Assembly: GCA_041538185.1 (NCBI GenBank)
Contig: JBGORM010000005.1
Coordinates: forward strand, 228,893-292,892
From: Melioribacteraceae bacterium 4301-Me
GTDB lineage: Bacteria > Bacteroidota > Ignavibacteria > Ignavibacteriales > Melioribacteraceae
Reading direction: 5' to 3'
DNA length: 64,000 nt
A program made the translations under genes and the position numbers. Of this stretch, positions 52,240 through 62,241 are shown piece by piece. How positions within the stretch are numbered: the stretch's first letter is position 1; each line of letters begins with the position of its first letter. The notes beneath the pieces were generated by a model, which was given only the letters and a program-made list of their open reading frames with translations, did not search any database and had not been told where the DNA came from.

Positions 52240-55200
52240 TCATTTTATCAAAGCAAATTTTATTAATTTTTCACCGATACCAGGTGCATCAATGTGAGCG
52301 ATGTACAAGCCGTACGCTACACCAAAGCCATCTTTATTGAGCAAATTCCAATATTCCCTGCCGTTCGAATATGGTTCGTTGTGTTCTAACTGAGCCACCA
52401 ATTCACCCGATAAAGTAAATATTCTTATAGTGCATTGGGGAGGCAGATTTTCAAAGTAAATTCTTCTTTCACCACGACTTTGGCTTGGTAATCTGTTCGC
52501 TGGTTCAATATCGTTGGCAGCTATATAAGGATTTGGAACAACATAAATATTACTTAGTGCATCTTTTGCTTTTTGGTTATCTACAAAACCTGGTGTGGTT
52601 TTAAGTGTGAATACATCATTTGTAGTAAATGGTCTTTTTGTAATAATATGCAGAACATCTCCATCTTTAGGCACAACCGTATCAGTTGCTGTTGCTTGTG
52701 CTATTGTAATTCCCCAGGTAAGTGTATCTGCAGTGGTTCCTTGTGCACCTGGTTGGAACAATACAATTTCATCTCCTCTTGTCCATGCGTTGTCGTTCAC
52801 GGCTTTTTCATTAAGCAATGCTTTAACTGGTTGTGGAATTCCTGTGGTAACATCTTCTACTTTAAAATTAACTGGAATTTCTACAAGCTTTCCACTAACC
52901 ACTTTTAATGCAGTGTATTCATTTTTACTTGAGAAAGTGATGTCGTAATCTGCCGGATAAAGTTTTTTTCTGTTAGCAGCTCCAACAGAAGAAAGTTTAA
53001 CAGAAAAACCTATGTTTACCGAGCCTGTCCACCCCGACTTCTCCTCGTCAAATGCTAATGTTGGATAATCTTTTACTAATAAATTAATGCCATCGAAAAC
53101 TGGATTATTGTCCTCACCATTTAGTGATGTACTTTGATAAACCGGGTAATAGCGATAAGTAATGATGTATTTACTGTTGTTTGGCATAGCTGAATTCTCT
53201 GTTCTTTTGATTTTACCAGTTTCAAGATTAAGGATGTAATCTACATCCCTTATATAACTTTTACCGGATTCATCTTTTACACTAAGATTTTCGTCATCTA
53301 TTAGGTTCTTCTTTGTCAATGCGGTATACTTTGTATCGAACAAATAAAATTCTTCTCGCATTACATTAACACTCTCAACAGTATAATTTTTTTGCTGGAT
53401 TTGTTTTCCGTCTTTTATCAAAGTATTACTAAATTTCAATGTGTATTGATTATCGATAACATTAAGGTCGTTAATAATTTTAAATTGGACTGTTCCATTA
53501 CCAATTCCCTGATGGGCAAAATTTTCGTTTTTAATTGCAGGTGCAACATATCCACTTGTGCGTGGACCCGGGATAACTTGAACAGTATTATCATCGAACC
53601 TAAGCTGAGAAGTTATCGGGTCTACGGAAATTTTCTTTGTTGTTTCTGAAGGCGGAATACCAAGTGAATCACCATGGTCGTAAGCCACAACAGCATAATA
53701 ATATGTTTGTCCATTTATTACATTATTACTGTCAACAAACGAATGGACTAAGCCTGTATTATCGCCCAAATAATAATTTATTCCTCTGTTTTGGTACGGT
53801 ACAGGATGGTAGCCAAACCATTCATTTTTCAAATCCCATTTTGCATCAAACCCTTTTGTATCTTTTAGTGGTTGATAAAGGAATGGTGCACCTCTGCCAT
53901 CAGTAATAGTTTTAATGTCACTAAAATCTGGTTCTGTACTTCTATAAATAACATACCCTTCAAAATCTTTACCTGTTATTGGGTCAACACTTTCTTCAGA
54001 AGAAGTATCCCAATATAAGGTAACTTTTTTATCTCCGGGTACAGCAGTAACTTTAGGTAGACTTGGCGGCTTGAAAAATCTATAATTTTTGTTGTAAATA
54101 TCTTGAACTGTTTGAGCATTGACCAAAAGGTCATTTAAATCATCTCCAAATAAAAATGCCATAGAGATTCGTTTAGTTTCACCTTTTTTTAATGAAATAT
54201 ATCCGGAGCCGAAAATGAAAACTATATCTGTATTCTGTTGAATCTCACTAAAGTTTCCAGGTTTAGAACGATTCCACATTGATTCATCGTTAGAAATTTT
54301 ATCCTCGTTCCAAGTCCAGCTATTAAAACTTGTCAACCCAATTTGGTCGGATTCATCAAGGTCGGTAAATTCAAAATTAGGTTCACCGGGATAAAGTGGG
54401 TCAGCTGAACCGTCTGGCAATCTTTTACCTCTTGTTGGTACACCGTCGCCTTCACCTTCATCACCCGTGTTAGGAATCCCATCTATTCCCACATCATCAG
54501 TTTCGGGATTCCAGTCGCCGTCGTTGTCGATACCGTCATCTTGTCTTTCATCTACCATACCATCACCGTCGTTATCAATGCCGTCATCACTGTTGCCTGG
54601 ACTTTCAAGGAACTTGCAGCCCAGATATCCGAGGGGCAAGCCACGATCTCCTACACCATCAGGGTCCCAAAAGTAAACCATACTTCTTGCGTAAACTGGA
54701 ATGTTATCTACATTAACTTTATCGGTGGAATAAGGCGGTATAAAAAAGCCATTGTCGTCATCATTATCGACACCACCAATATCTGGGTCGCCATAAATAC
54801 CAAAAAAAACTGTATCTAAGTCTTTATCACTTACATTTGTAATTGAATAGACGAAAAAGATTGCATTTGCTGCTAAAGAATTACTCCATTGAAAAGCCCT
54901 CCCTTCTATTTGAATACCAATGCCTCTTCGAGTGGTATCATTAACAAAAGGGTAATACTTGAACTCGCGATTGTCACGGTCATCCATTACCCAAAATGTT
55001 TCTAAGTCGGCATTATTTTCGCCTTGAACCAAGTAGCCAGGCCAAACATATTCTCCTAAAGTCGGATTATACCAATTTCTTGGCCAGCTGTCGGGTTTAC
55101 CATCATGGTCTTGGTCAATTGCCGGATTAGACGCCATATTAGGTTGATTGGGGTCGGCAAAACCAGGCAAAGGTTGCCATACCCATTTTTCACCAGTTGG

Positions 55201-55689
55201 GCTTTCTTCACGAAGACCATCATAATCATTAAGACCATCAGATATTATGTGAATTCTTTTGTTTGGGTTATCGGCTGATGGTACTGAAGCACCTATAATT
55301 GGGCAAAACTGAAATATATAGGGCAGATTGTTCCAGACAAGGTCTGAAATTTCTCTAATACCCCCAAGCCCTGCACCAATACCTCCATAATTAAAGACTT
55401 CTACTGTAATATTATTACCATTCATTAGGTAAGATTTACGGTCTTCCATCCCTGTTGTTTTTAAAAACCTTTTCTTATACTTATCCTTCGAAGTCAATCC
55501 CTTTAGAATTTTAACGCCTTCTTTCTGTGTGCCTTTGCTTTTACTTATATGCTGTTGAATTAAATTTGCAATTGCATCGTAACCTTCTGCTTTTTTCTTA
55601 ATGTTGGTCTGAGAATAAGTAATCGTTGTACTGTATAACAGAAGAATTAAAAGCAGCGGAAGTATATTTGCATTATTGAAGTTCTTCAT
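52240..55689 (-). CDS. Large secreted protein with calcium-binding Asp-rich repeats and C-terminal sorting-like domain
   Basis: A 1149-aa exported protein (signal MKNFNNANILPLLLILLLYS). Residues 365-410 contain thrombospondin-3-type Asp repeats (DDGIDNDGDGMVDE and DDGIDNDGDWNPETDD) that normally bind calcium. A fibronectin type III module follows (KVTLYWDTSSEESVDPITGK). The last 100 residues (VVPNPYIAANDIEP ... CTIRIFTLSGELVAQLEHN ... GLYIAHI) are FlgD-Ig/T9SS-like. It is flanked by a TonB receptor (25 bp upstream) and a PorV-like gene. Function unknown; a surface or matrix protein is probable. Confidence 0.85.
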   Translation of the reverse strand: MKNFNNANILPLLLILLLYSTTITYSQTNIKKKAEGYDAIANLIQQHISKSKGTQKEGVKILKGLTSKDKYKKRFLKTTGMEDRKSYLMNGNNITVEVFNYGGIGAGLGGIREISDLVWNNLPYIFQFCPIIGASVPSADNPNKRIHIISDGLNDYDGLREESPTGEKWVWQPLPGFADPNQPNMASNPAIDQDHDGKPDSWPRNWYNPTLGEYVWPGYLVQGENNADLETFWVMDDRDNREFKYYPFVNDTTRRGIGIQIEGRAFQWSNSLAANAIFFVYSITNVSDKDLDTVFFGIYGDPDIGGVDNDDDNGFFIPPYSTDKVNVDNIPVYARSMVYFWDPDGVGDRGLPLGYLGCKFLESPGNSDDGIDNDGDGMVDERQDDGIDNDGDWNPETDDVGIDGIPNTGDEGEGDGVPTRGKRLPDGSADPLYPGEPNFEFTDLDESDQIGLTSFNSWTWNEDKISNDESMWNRSKPGNFSEIQQNTDIVFIFGSGYISLKKGETKRISMAFLFGDDLNDLLVNAQTVQDIYNKNYRFFKPPSLPKVTAVPGDKKVTLYWDTSSEESVDPITGKDFEGYVIYRSTEPDFSDIKTITDGRGAPFLYQPLKDTKGFDAKWDLKNEWFGYHPVPYQNRGINYYLGDNTGLVHSFVDSNNVINGQTYYYAVVAYDHGDSLGIPPSETTKKISVDPITSQLRFDDNTVQVIPGPRTSGYVAPAIKNENFAHQGIGNGTVQFKIINDLNVIDNQYTLKFSNTLIKDGKQIQQKNYTVESVNVMREEFYLFDTKYTALTKKNLIDDENLSVKDESGKSYIRDVDYILNLETGKIKRTENSAMPNNSKYIITYRYYPVYQSTSLNGEDNNPVFDGINLLVKDYPTLAFDEEKSGWTGSVNIGFSVKLSSVGAANRKKLYPADYDITFSSKNEYTALKVVSGKLVEIPVNFKVEDVTTGIPQPVKALLNEKAVNDNAWTRGDEIVLFQPGAQGTTADTLTWGITIAQATATDTVVPKDGDVLHIITKRPFTTNDVFTLKTTPGFVDNQKAKDALSNIYVVPNPYIAANDIEPANRLPSQSRGERRIYFENLPPQCTIRIFTLSGELVAQLEHNEPYSNGREYWNLLNKDGFGVAYGLYIAHIDAPGIGEKLIKFALIK

Positions 55690-55714
55690 GATTTAATCTC
55701 CACTTAAACTTGTA

Positions 55715-58480
55715 TCAGAATTCGATTGACATGCCAACTCTTACCTCGCGGGGTGCTTGATAGTAGTTCGGTCTATTAAAATACTCTTGTGAACTATGGA
55801 CACCTGGGATAGTTGCAGCATATTCATCTACTTGTTTTGCGGGACCTTTAATTTGATCAAGCGAGTATGTTGCTCTTCCTGTGCTGTTATATACAAGCCT
55901 TTCGTTAAGCGTATCAAACAAATTAAAGACCTTCACGAAGAGAGTAACAGCTGTAGTGTTAAATGTAAATGATTTCTCCGCTAAGAGATCAACAGTGGCT
56001 TGGGATGGCTTTCTCCCGCTGTTTGCAGTTAAGTATATTTGTCTTGTTGAAATTTCCGGGGTATATGGCAGACCAGTACCTAAACGTCCGACTAAAGTAA
56101 TATTCCAATCGGACGGTTTACCAAAAGATATTGTGCCGTTTAAAGTGTGAGTTTGATCCCAAGAAAGCGGCACTGGAACTTTTTCACTTTGTCTTCCGGA
56201 AGATAAATCAATAAAGAAATTATCTGCGCTTGTGTTATTTCCTTCTGCAACTTGAAAAGTATAGTCTACAGTGACACTAAGCATATCGTTCTGTGTTCTT
56301 CTTTTAGTTAGCGAAAATGTTATACCTTTAATGTTGCCATAGTCTTTATTGACATATTTTTCGTAGGTCTTGCTACTGCTTGCTCTTATTTCTTGAACCG
56401 CAAGCAAATCTCTCACATCCTTGAAATAACCAGTTATATTGAATGCAAGATTATCCGTCAATTGCTGCTGCAGACCAATTTCGTATGTAACAGTTTTTTC
56501 TGGATTTAAATTTGCGTTCCCATATCTTGGTATTCCAGCAATTGCTTCGAAGTTTGGATTGTCGTATAAAAAGCTAAATGGTGGAATCTGATAAAAGTGA
56601 CCGTAAGAAATGTGGATTATACCTTTATCTGTAATTGGGAAAGAAATGCCGATTCTAGGGCTTAAGCTTGTTTTAGGAGAAGCTTTTGCAAGTAATGTGC
56701 TTTTGTCAATATAAGGTGGAACAGTAGGATCGTAAGGTGTAGGATAGAAGATATTTGTGGAATATTGGGCATCGGAATAAAAATAATCATATCTCAAACC
56801 AGCATTGATGATGATACTTTCAAATTCCATTTTATCTTGAATATAGGCAGAGAATTCAAGGGGATTTCTAGTGTACAAATCGTGTACTGAAGTTTCTGGA
56901 CCTAAAATAGTTGGGGTTAGATATTGAGTTGTATCTCGGAGTACTTCAAATTGTTCAAAATCCATTTTATAAATTTTGCTTTGTAGGCCAAATTTTACTT
57001 CGTGGTTATTATTTAATTGGCTTGTCAAATCAAATTTAAGTTCAATGTTGTTAGACCTTTGGTAAAAATGTTCATTAAGAGTTCCTCCGGCAACAAAAGT
57101 AAGATCTGCAACTTTATTTAACTTGTGTTCGGGTTGATAGCGAGGATCAGCGTGAAGAACAGTTAAATCCATCCCAGGTCTAAAACTCACCTCATTGCCC
57201 GCAGCATCGAGCAATGGATAAAGGTAGCGCTTAAAATCATATATATTATATGCTCCTTTTAAAGAGTAAAAGGTACTACTGCTAATAGCATGCCGTATTT
57301 CAAGTGAATTTAGCAATCCCCATGCGTAATTGTTGTAGTTAGCATCTGGATTAAACTTAAAGTCGTGAGAATAATTTTGATATTTACTTTTAGAGTAAAC
57401 TACATCGTAGTTGATTTTTATGGTAGACGCTGGTTTAATGGTGAGTTTAGCAGTGCTATTAAAGTCCTTACTAAAATTCATTGGAACAGCTTTTCCATCT
57501 CCTGTGGAAACAACTGTAATATCTGTCGCACTTCCAGGCTTAACATAAACAGAATCCCATGGATTATGTTCTCTAATACCGTAGAGGTATCCTTCGTCAT
57601 TGTCATATCTTGCTGATAAAAAGAAAGTTACTTTATCGTTAAGGAAAGGAACTGGGCCGCTAAAAGTTGATTCCATTACATAATTTGTAAAAGGTTTTAC
57701 AATATTTATATTAGTAAAAATATTATCACGGGGTGTAATATAATCGCCGGAATAAAAAGCGAGGTATCCTTTATAATTTTCTCCCCCTTCTTTTGTGATA
57801 GTATTAACAACACCGCTTAATGCGTTGCCATATTCTGCATTAAAAGTACCGCTTACAACGGAGAGTTCCTCTATCGCATTGGGTGAAATTTGTACGCTCC
57901 TTCCGTTATCAAAAGGGTTAGTTGCAGTTAAACCATTAACAGTATAAGCTACTTCATTTGCTCTCCCCCCACGTATGTGAATGGCGTTATCCGCACCTTT
58001 TACAATACCAGCCTGTAAAGTTAATATTTGGTCAACATCTTCAACAGGCAAGCTTTTAATTTGCCTGGCATCAACTACGCTTTTTGACGAGGTTAAATCT
58101 TTCCTTACAAGGGGAGTTTTTGCTTGTACTGTAATAGCTTGAAGGGTAATTTCTCCTTGTTCAAGTTCAATATCAATATTAGTTGTAAAATCAGAAGAAA
58201 CTTTAACCCCTGTAATTATTTTTTTTTGAAAACCAACGCCTGAGGCAACGATATTATATATACCAGGCGGAATATTATTAATAATATAATTACCGTTAAT
58301 ATCCGAAGCTGCTCCTAAGGTTGTACCTTCAAGTATTATGTTGATTCCTATTAGAGGTTCTTTTGTACTTGCATCAATTACTTTACCTGAGATTTTTCCA
58401 GTTGTTCCTGCTATTAAAACTGAAGGCAAGGGGGAGAAAGCTGTAAATAGATAAATTAAAACGAGTAATTTTTTTTTCAT
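55715..58480 (-). CDS. TonB-dependent receptor with carboxypeptidase-like domain
   Basis: A 921-aa outer-membrane receptor. After the signal peptide comes a CarboxypepD_reg-like domain (GKISGKVIDASTKEPLIGIN), then the plug (VDQILTLQAGIVKGADNAIHI followed by RGGRANEVAYTVNG), and a barrel ending in VGMSIEF with terminal Phe. It starts the three-gene operon with the large secreted protein and PorV-like protein. Unlike the 41-kb receptor there is no SusD partner, so this is a different subtype, possibly linked to protein secretion or metal/siderophore uptake. Confidence 0.92.
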   Translation of the reverse strand: MKKKLLVLIYLFTAFSPLPSVLIAGTTGKISGKVIDASTKEPLIGINIILEGTTLGAASDINGNYIINNIPPGIYNIVASGVGFQKKIITGVKVSSDFTTNIDIELEQGEITLQAITVQAKTPLVRKDLTSSKSVVDARQIKSLPVEDVDQILTLQAGIVKGADNAIHIRGGRANEVAYTVNGLTATNPFDNGRSVQISPNAIEELSVVSGTFNAEYGNALSGVVNTITKEGGENYKGYLAFYSGDYITPRDNIFTNINIVKPFTNYVMESTFSGPVPFLNDKVTFFLSARYDNDEGYLYGIREHNPWDSVYVKPGSATDITVVSTGDGKAVPMNFSKDFNSTAKLTIKPASTIKINYDVVYSKSKYQNYSHDFKFNPDANYNNYAWGLLNSLEIRHAISSSTFYSLKGAYNIYDFKRYLYPLLDAAGNEVSFRPGMDLTVLHADPRYQPEHKLNKVADLTFVAGGTLNEHFYQRSNNIELKFDLTSQLNNNHEVKFGLQSKIYKMDFEQFEVLRDTTQYLTPTILGPETSVHDLYTRNPLEFSAYIQDKMEFESIIINAGLRYDYFYSDAQYSTNIFYPTPYDPTVPPYIDKSTLLAKASPKTSLSPRIGISFPITDKGIIHISYGHFYQIPPFSFLYDNPNFEAIAGIPRYGNANLNPEKTVTYEIGLQQQLTDNLAFNITGYFKDVRDLLAVQEIRASSSKTYEKYVNKDYGNIKGITFSLTKRRTQNDMLSVTVDYTFQVAEGNNTSADNFFIDLSSGRQSEKVPVPLSWDQTHTLNGTISFGKPSDWNITLVGRLGTGLPYTPEISTRQIYLTANSGRKPSQATVDLLAEKSFTFNTTAVTLFVKVFNLFDTLNERLVYNSTGRATYSLDQIKGPAKQVDEYAATIPGVHSSQEYFNRPNYYQAPREVRVGMSIEF

Positions 58481-58681
58481 TACTACCTCTAAGTTGCAAT
58501 AGTAATCTTTGTTAAGAGAAGCAGATAAACTAACCCCTCTTCTTCATCAATCTATGTTTAGCATATAAAAAAGAGGGGGTATAAAATATTTCACTAAATA
58601 ATAAGCTGCTGCTCAATTTATATTTTTATAAAACTATGTTTACCGCAAATATCTACTTAGATTAATATCCTAATGTAATTT

Positions 58682-60328
58682 TTATTTGATTAACTGCATT
58701 TTTTTAGATATAACATTGTTACCCGCAGTAAGCTTATAAATATAAGTTCCACTTGCTAAACCTGAAGCATCGAACTTAATTTCAAATTTTCCTGCGTTCA
58801 TTTGTTCATTGCTAATTAATGTGGTGACCTCACGTCCCAAAATATCATAAACTTTCAAAGTTACGTTTGTACTTACAGAAAGTCCAAATCTAATAATAGT
58901 TGTTGGGTTAAATGGGTTAGGATAATTTTGTTCTAAATAAATATTTGTCGGAAGTTCACCACGAGTAATTTCTCTTACAGCTGTGGGAGTATGTTTAAGT
59001 TCTACGATTGCAAGGTCCGCAGTGGTATCATTAGAAACCCCTCTGGTATAGCCTTGGGTATAAAGTACTTCGTCATCAGTATCGCCGTCAATGTTAGCTA
59101 TGTAAACAACATCGAGTTGCCCACCAGTTCCTCCAGGGGCAGGTACTAGCAATGAATCAATTATTGATGTTTTATAATTAGCGCGGTCGGAAATGTCTCC
59201 CCCTTGAAATTCAACTCTAAGGACAGCATTATTTGGAACACTTGCTGGACTGCCTCTAGTACCAAATACAAAATCCAATTTGCCGTCACTGTCAAGATCT
59301 CCTTTTGCAGCGCCATTAAGTGTGTGCACATCAATTAGTGTGTCGGTAACATCAAAAGTTTGTAGAGTATCACCAGCTTGTTTAAGAACAAAAACTCTAG
59401 TGGGATTACCCCAGCCGCCTAAAACAATTTCATCAACGCCATCACCATCTAAATCGGCAGTTACTGAACCTTTAAAAGAGCCGTATTCGTTTGCTACACC
59501 ATGTAATGGAGGTAACGATGTCCATGTTCCATCAGCGTACTTTACAGGATATACTAAACCGTTGCCCCCAAAAAGATAAATAATATTACCAATAATACTA
59601 AAATCGTATTTTGCACCTGTGCCAGATAAGTTTGGGTCATTAAAACCACTTGCTTCGAGTGTCCATGTTTCAGAGCCGTCACCGTTATCCGGAATGTTGC
59701 TTACTGAAAGAACGCCGTATTGATAAGAGTTTCCCCTTTCAACGAAAATTAGTTCATCAGTTCCGTCGTTATCAATATCGCGAATTTCAAATTTTATTGG
59801 CCTCAAATTTATGCCATCTCCCTTTACTATTGGAGTGCTGGCATTAGGGTTAAATCCGCCGAAACCATCATCAACTCCCATATTGTCACTTCCGTCACCT
59901 GGGTATTCATATACCAAGATTCTTGGCAGTTCGGGATAAGGACTATAATTAACTGGTCCCCAGTATATTTCCGGTTTACCGTCCTTATCTAAATCACCCC
60001 ATGTTAGCGCTGGCCATGTATTTTGAAGCGTTAAAGGAGCTACTGCACTCCAAACGGAATCCCACGTAGCCGTAGCTTCGTTCCATTCAAACTTGTAAAT
60101 TCGTGGGATAAGCTCACCATCCCTATCAACAAAATTAGTATTGCACGCATAGATTTCAGTCCGACCATCACCGTCAAAATCTACCCCAGCAATAACACCC
60201 CCAAATCCACCACCCCCTGTTTCATATTTAAGGATTGGAATAGTAGATGTTCTCTGAAAAACATCCTGTGCTGTTAATAGTGATGATGAGATAAATAGAA
60301 CTAAAAATAAAAAGGAAAAACGCTTCAT
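58682..60328 (-). CDS. Secreted FG-GAP/VCBS-repeat protein with T9SS type A sorting domain
   Basis: A 548-aa secreted beta-propeller-type protein. The signal is MKRFSFLFLVLFISSSLLTA. Several FG-GAP/VCBS repeats with Asp-rich loops follow (GVDFDGDGRTEIYAC, WGDLDKDGKPEIYWG, TADLDGDGVDEIVLG, KGDLDSDGKLDFVFG). The C-terminal 85 residues are a type A sorting domain with LEQNYPNPFNPTTIIRFGL, VYDILGREV and SGTYIYKL. It is upstream of the TonB receptor operon (201 bp) and may be exported by the same system. Ligand unknown. Confidence 0.93.
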   Translation of the reverse strand: MKRFSFLFLVLFISSSLLTAQDVFQRTSTIPILKYETGGGGFGGVIAGVDFDGDGRTEIYACNTNFVDRDGELIPRIYKFEWNEATATWDSVWSAVAPLTLQNTWPALTWGDLDKDGKPEIYWGPVNYSPYPELPRILVYEYPGDGSDNMGVDDGFGGFNPNASTPIVKGDGINLRPIKFEIRDIDNDGTDELIFVERGNSYQYGVLSVSNIPDNGDGSETWTLEASGFNDPNLSGTGAKYDFSIIGNIIYLFGGNGLVYPVKYADGTWTSLPPLHGVANEYGSFKGSVTADLDGDGVDEIVLGGWGNPTRVFVLKQAGDTLQTFDVTDTLIDVHTLNGAAKGDLDSDGKLDFVFGTRGSPASVPNNAVLRVEFQGGDISDRANYKTSIIDSLLVPAPGGTGGQLDVVYIANIDGDTDDEVLYTQGYTRGVSNDTTADLAIVELKHTPTAVREITRGELPTNIYLEQNYPNPFNPTTIIRFGLSVSTNVTLKVYDILGREVTTLISNEQMNAGKFEIKFDASGLASGTYIYKLTAGNNVISKKMQLIK

Positions 60329-60612
60329 AACCCCTCCTTGTTTTTTAATGTTGTTTTAAATGTAGTTAAAATTAAATTAAATAAAAATTCCTGCTCTCCA
60401 TTTTGGAATTCTTTATTGTATTTTGCTTACCTTAGCAGTGGGAAAACAACAAAAACTGCATCTATTTTAATTAATAAAATATGCTTTTTTGTTCATTAAT
60501 ATGACTTGGTTAAAAAAAATATAACCATTGCAAATCTTTAATAGCCTACACAAACGGGTAGTTTTTCACTTGATTCTATTATAACTGTTTTTTATACTCA
60601 TTTTATCTGTAT
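60329..60612. other. Gap upstream of the FG-GAP gene
   Basis: 284 bp of AT-rich sequence carrying the promoter region and RBS (AAGGAGGGGTT) of the FG-GAP gene on the minus strand and the end of the decayed HEPN gene. No further element is visible. Confidence 0.5.
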
Positions 60613-61112
60613 CTAATCTTTCGTTTCCAAGTCTCGTATTTTTAGTAAGCCTCTTTTGGCAAGATAATTTAAAATACCATCCAAATAATTTTCAAGGTCA
60701 GCTTTCTTTTTAAGTAGTAAATTTAATTTTTCTGCGGTTTTGTTTTCTTCTTAGTCATATTCATGGGCTAACTCATTTCTCTGTTCTCTCAATTCTTTCT
60801 AATTGTCATAATTTTTAACTATTTCTAACTGTTCTAACCTGTTGAAGATATCAATTGCTGATTTATTTAATACGTTTTCACCCAATGATACTAAAACCGC
60901 CTTAAAAAGTTTTTGCCAATTGTATCTTGAAATTTTGAAAACCTATAGGTTACTTGGTCAATAAAAGCTAGTTCCTCATCACTTAATTTTGATAAGAGTT
61001 CCCCCGTAAAGGGTGTATGATATAATATTATTTGATAAGCATAATTCATTCTCTTGGCATGCTTTTGACATTCTTTAACCACTGACTTGAGAATTTCTTC
61101 ACTCTTTTTCAT
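60613..61112 (-). pseudogene. HEPN-domain toxin of a HEPN/MNT module, inactivated
   Basis: Read from ATG at 61112, the frame encodes a HepT-like HEPN protein (LKSVVKECQKHAKRMNYAYQ ... VTYRFSKFQDTIGK) and then stops at 60891. In another frame the family continues (LFKAVLVSLGENVLNKSAID, IFNRLEQLEIVKNYDN), hits TAG at 60799-60801, continues with LREQRNELAHEYD, which holds the HEPN RNase motif Rx4HxY, hits TAA at 60751-60753, and ends at 60613. The frameshift lies in a short A run near 60911-60915. So the gene has one frameshift and two nonsense codons, clear decay. The MNT gene upstream overlaps its start by 4 bp. Confidence 0.85.
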
Positions 61113-61411
61113 AATGGAATTCCCTCTTCTTTAGCTGCTCGATAAATGTACTTATCACCAGTAAAATTATTAATTACGATATCAATTTTTTGTTCGCCCA
61201 GTTCTTTATGAAGTTTTCTAAGCAGCTTGATTTTTTTCTCAAATACATGGTCTTTTATATCTGTCTCTATGTATAAATCAATATCCCCGCCTTTTTTATT
61301 ATCATCAGTCCGCGACCCAAAAAGAAAGACTTGAGTGCTCTCCCCAAAATAGTACTTGACTGCGCTTTTGATAATTTCAATATATTCTTTCTTTAACCTC
61401 ATTTTATTCAA
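61109..61411 (-). CDS. MNT-type nucleotidyltransferase antitoxin
   Basis: A 100-aa minimal nucleotidyltransferase. The catalytic motif FLFGSRTDDNKKGGDIDLYIE (G-S-R and D-x-D) is intact, followed by the third-acid region KIDIVINNF. In HEPN/MNT modules such proteins AMPylate and neutralise the HEPN RNase. It overlaps the downstream HEPN gene by 4 bp. Start at Met1 (61411) or Met4 (MRLKKEY). With the toxin broken, it is an orphan antitoxin. Confidence 0.9.
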   Translation of the reverse strand: MNKMRLKKEYIEIIKSAVKYYFGESTQVFLFGSRTDDNKKGGDIDLYIETDIKDHVFEKKIKLLRKLHKELGEQKIDIVINNFTGDKYIYRAAKEEGIPL

Positions 61412-61564
61412 TCCTCCATATTTTCAGAAAAGTCGCTCGAAAATTTAATACTATTCTCTATTTTGTTTAGTAGTAAATTTATTCAAACAATAAAAGAATG
61501 TAAAAGAAAAGCACACTCACGAATAATGCCCCATGCAATCATTATCGCTGATTAATAACAGTCT

Positions 61565-61825
61565 CTATCCTATTGTTTCTTTTTCTTCCTTCAATAGTAT
61601 AATGGGATCGCTTCCTGTGTAACCTGCGGATGACAATCTTCCTTTCAATAATTCAGAATGTGAAAAAAGATAATCCATTATGTTTATTGCGTGTAGTTCA
61701 GAAATTTTGCTGTTCATTCTGAGGGATTTTTCATTTACAAAGAATAAAAAATTCGGCTTTACAAAACTCATGAAGCAGAATTGTGCTTCGGAAGGATTTG
61801 CTGAAACAAATTTGATCTTTGACAT
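61565..61825 (-). CDS. Hypothetical protein, possible fragment
   Basis: An 86-codon open frame whose product I do not recognise. It lacks a signal peptide and clear motifs (start MSKIKFVSANPSEAQFCFMS, end GYTGSDPIILLKEEKETIG). It sits between the toxin-antitoxin locus and a MITE-like element. A protein remnant or chance frame are both possible. Confidence 0.3.
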   Translation of the reverse strand: MSKIKFVSANPSEAQFCFMSFVKPNFLFFVNEKSLRMNSKISELHAINIMDYLFSHSELLKGRLSSAGYTGSDPIILLKEEKETIG

Positions 61826-62241
61826 TAGAGAAAACGTTAAGCCAAAAAATAAGGTAATAAGGTTGAAGTTCCATAGTTAGTATGTGTTACTTACTAAGGT
61901 AAAGAAAAGTGAATAAGGTTTTTAGAAAAACTTTTAAATAAGTAAGGATATAAATGTTATTGATTCACAAAGGATTAAAATCGGGGGCTTATAAGTAAAA
62001 AATTCTTTAGGATAAGCAGACTTCTAAGAACCTCACAATCTGACAAAGACCTACAAAAAGAGTAGTTTTAAAAACTGGACGAAAAATTTAATTCTGCCAA
62101 CTGTTTTCTTAACCTTATTACTTTATTGAAAATCCTCAGACAGTTTTGTGATGGTGTAACAAAAATAACTTTTTAAATGTGTTTTGTATTCATCAAAAGC
62201 ATTAACTAAGAAAGAAAGGAAATGAAAAAAATTATTAGGTA
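61826..62241. other. Gap occupied by MITE-like copy 2
   Basis: No gene. Bases 61849-62126 are the MITE-like element; the remainder is AT-rich leader and trailer. The stop of the GroES-like gene (62242) lies about 115 bp to the right of the element. Confidence 0.6.
61849..62126. mobile_element. MITE-like element, copy 2
   Basis: 278 bp bounded by ATAAGGTAATAAGGTT (61849-61864) and its inverted partner AACCTTATTACTTTAT (62111-62126, one mismatch). The same ends bound the 275-bp copy at 9733-10007. The interiors share little by eye apart from a TTACTAAGGT motif near the left end (61891-61900). Confidence 0.6.

Noticed and set aside
54467..54819. Plus-strand frames opposite the Asp-rich repeats
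   Set aside because: Created by the biased Asp/Gly codons of the large secreted protein on the minus strand.
58525..58580. Inverted repeat AACCCCTCTT/AAGAGGGGGT as a terminator of the FG-GAP gene
   Set aside because: Loop of about 25 nt and no T run on either strand; left unassigned.
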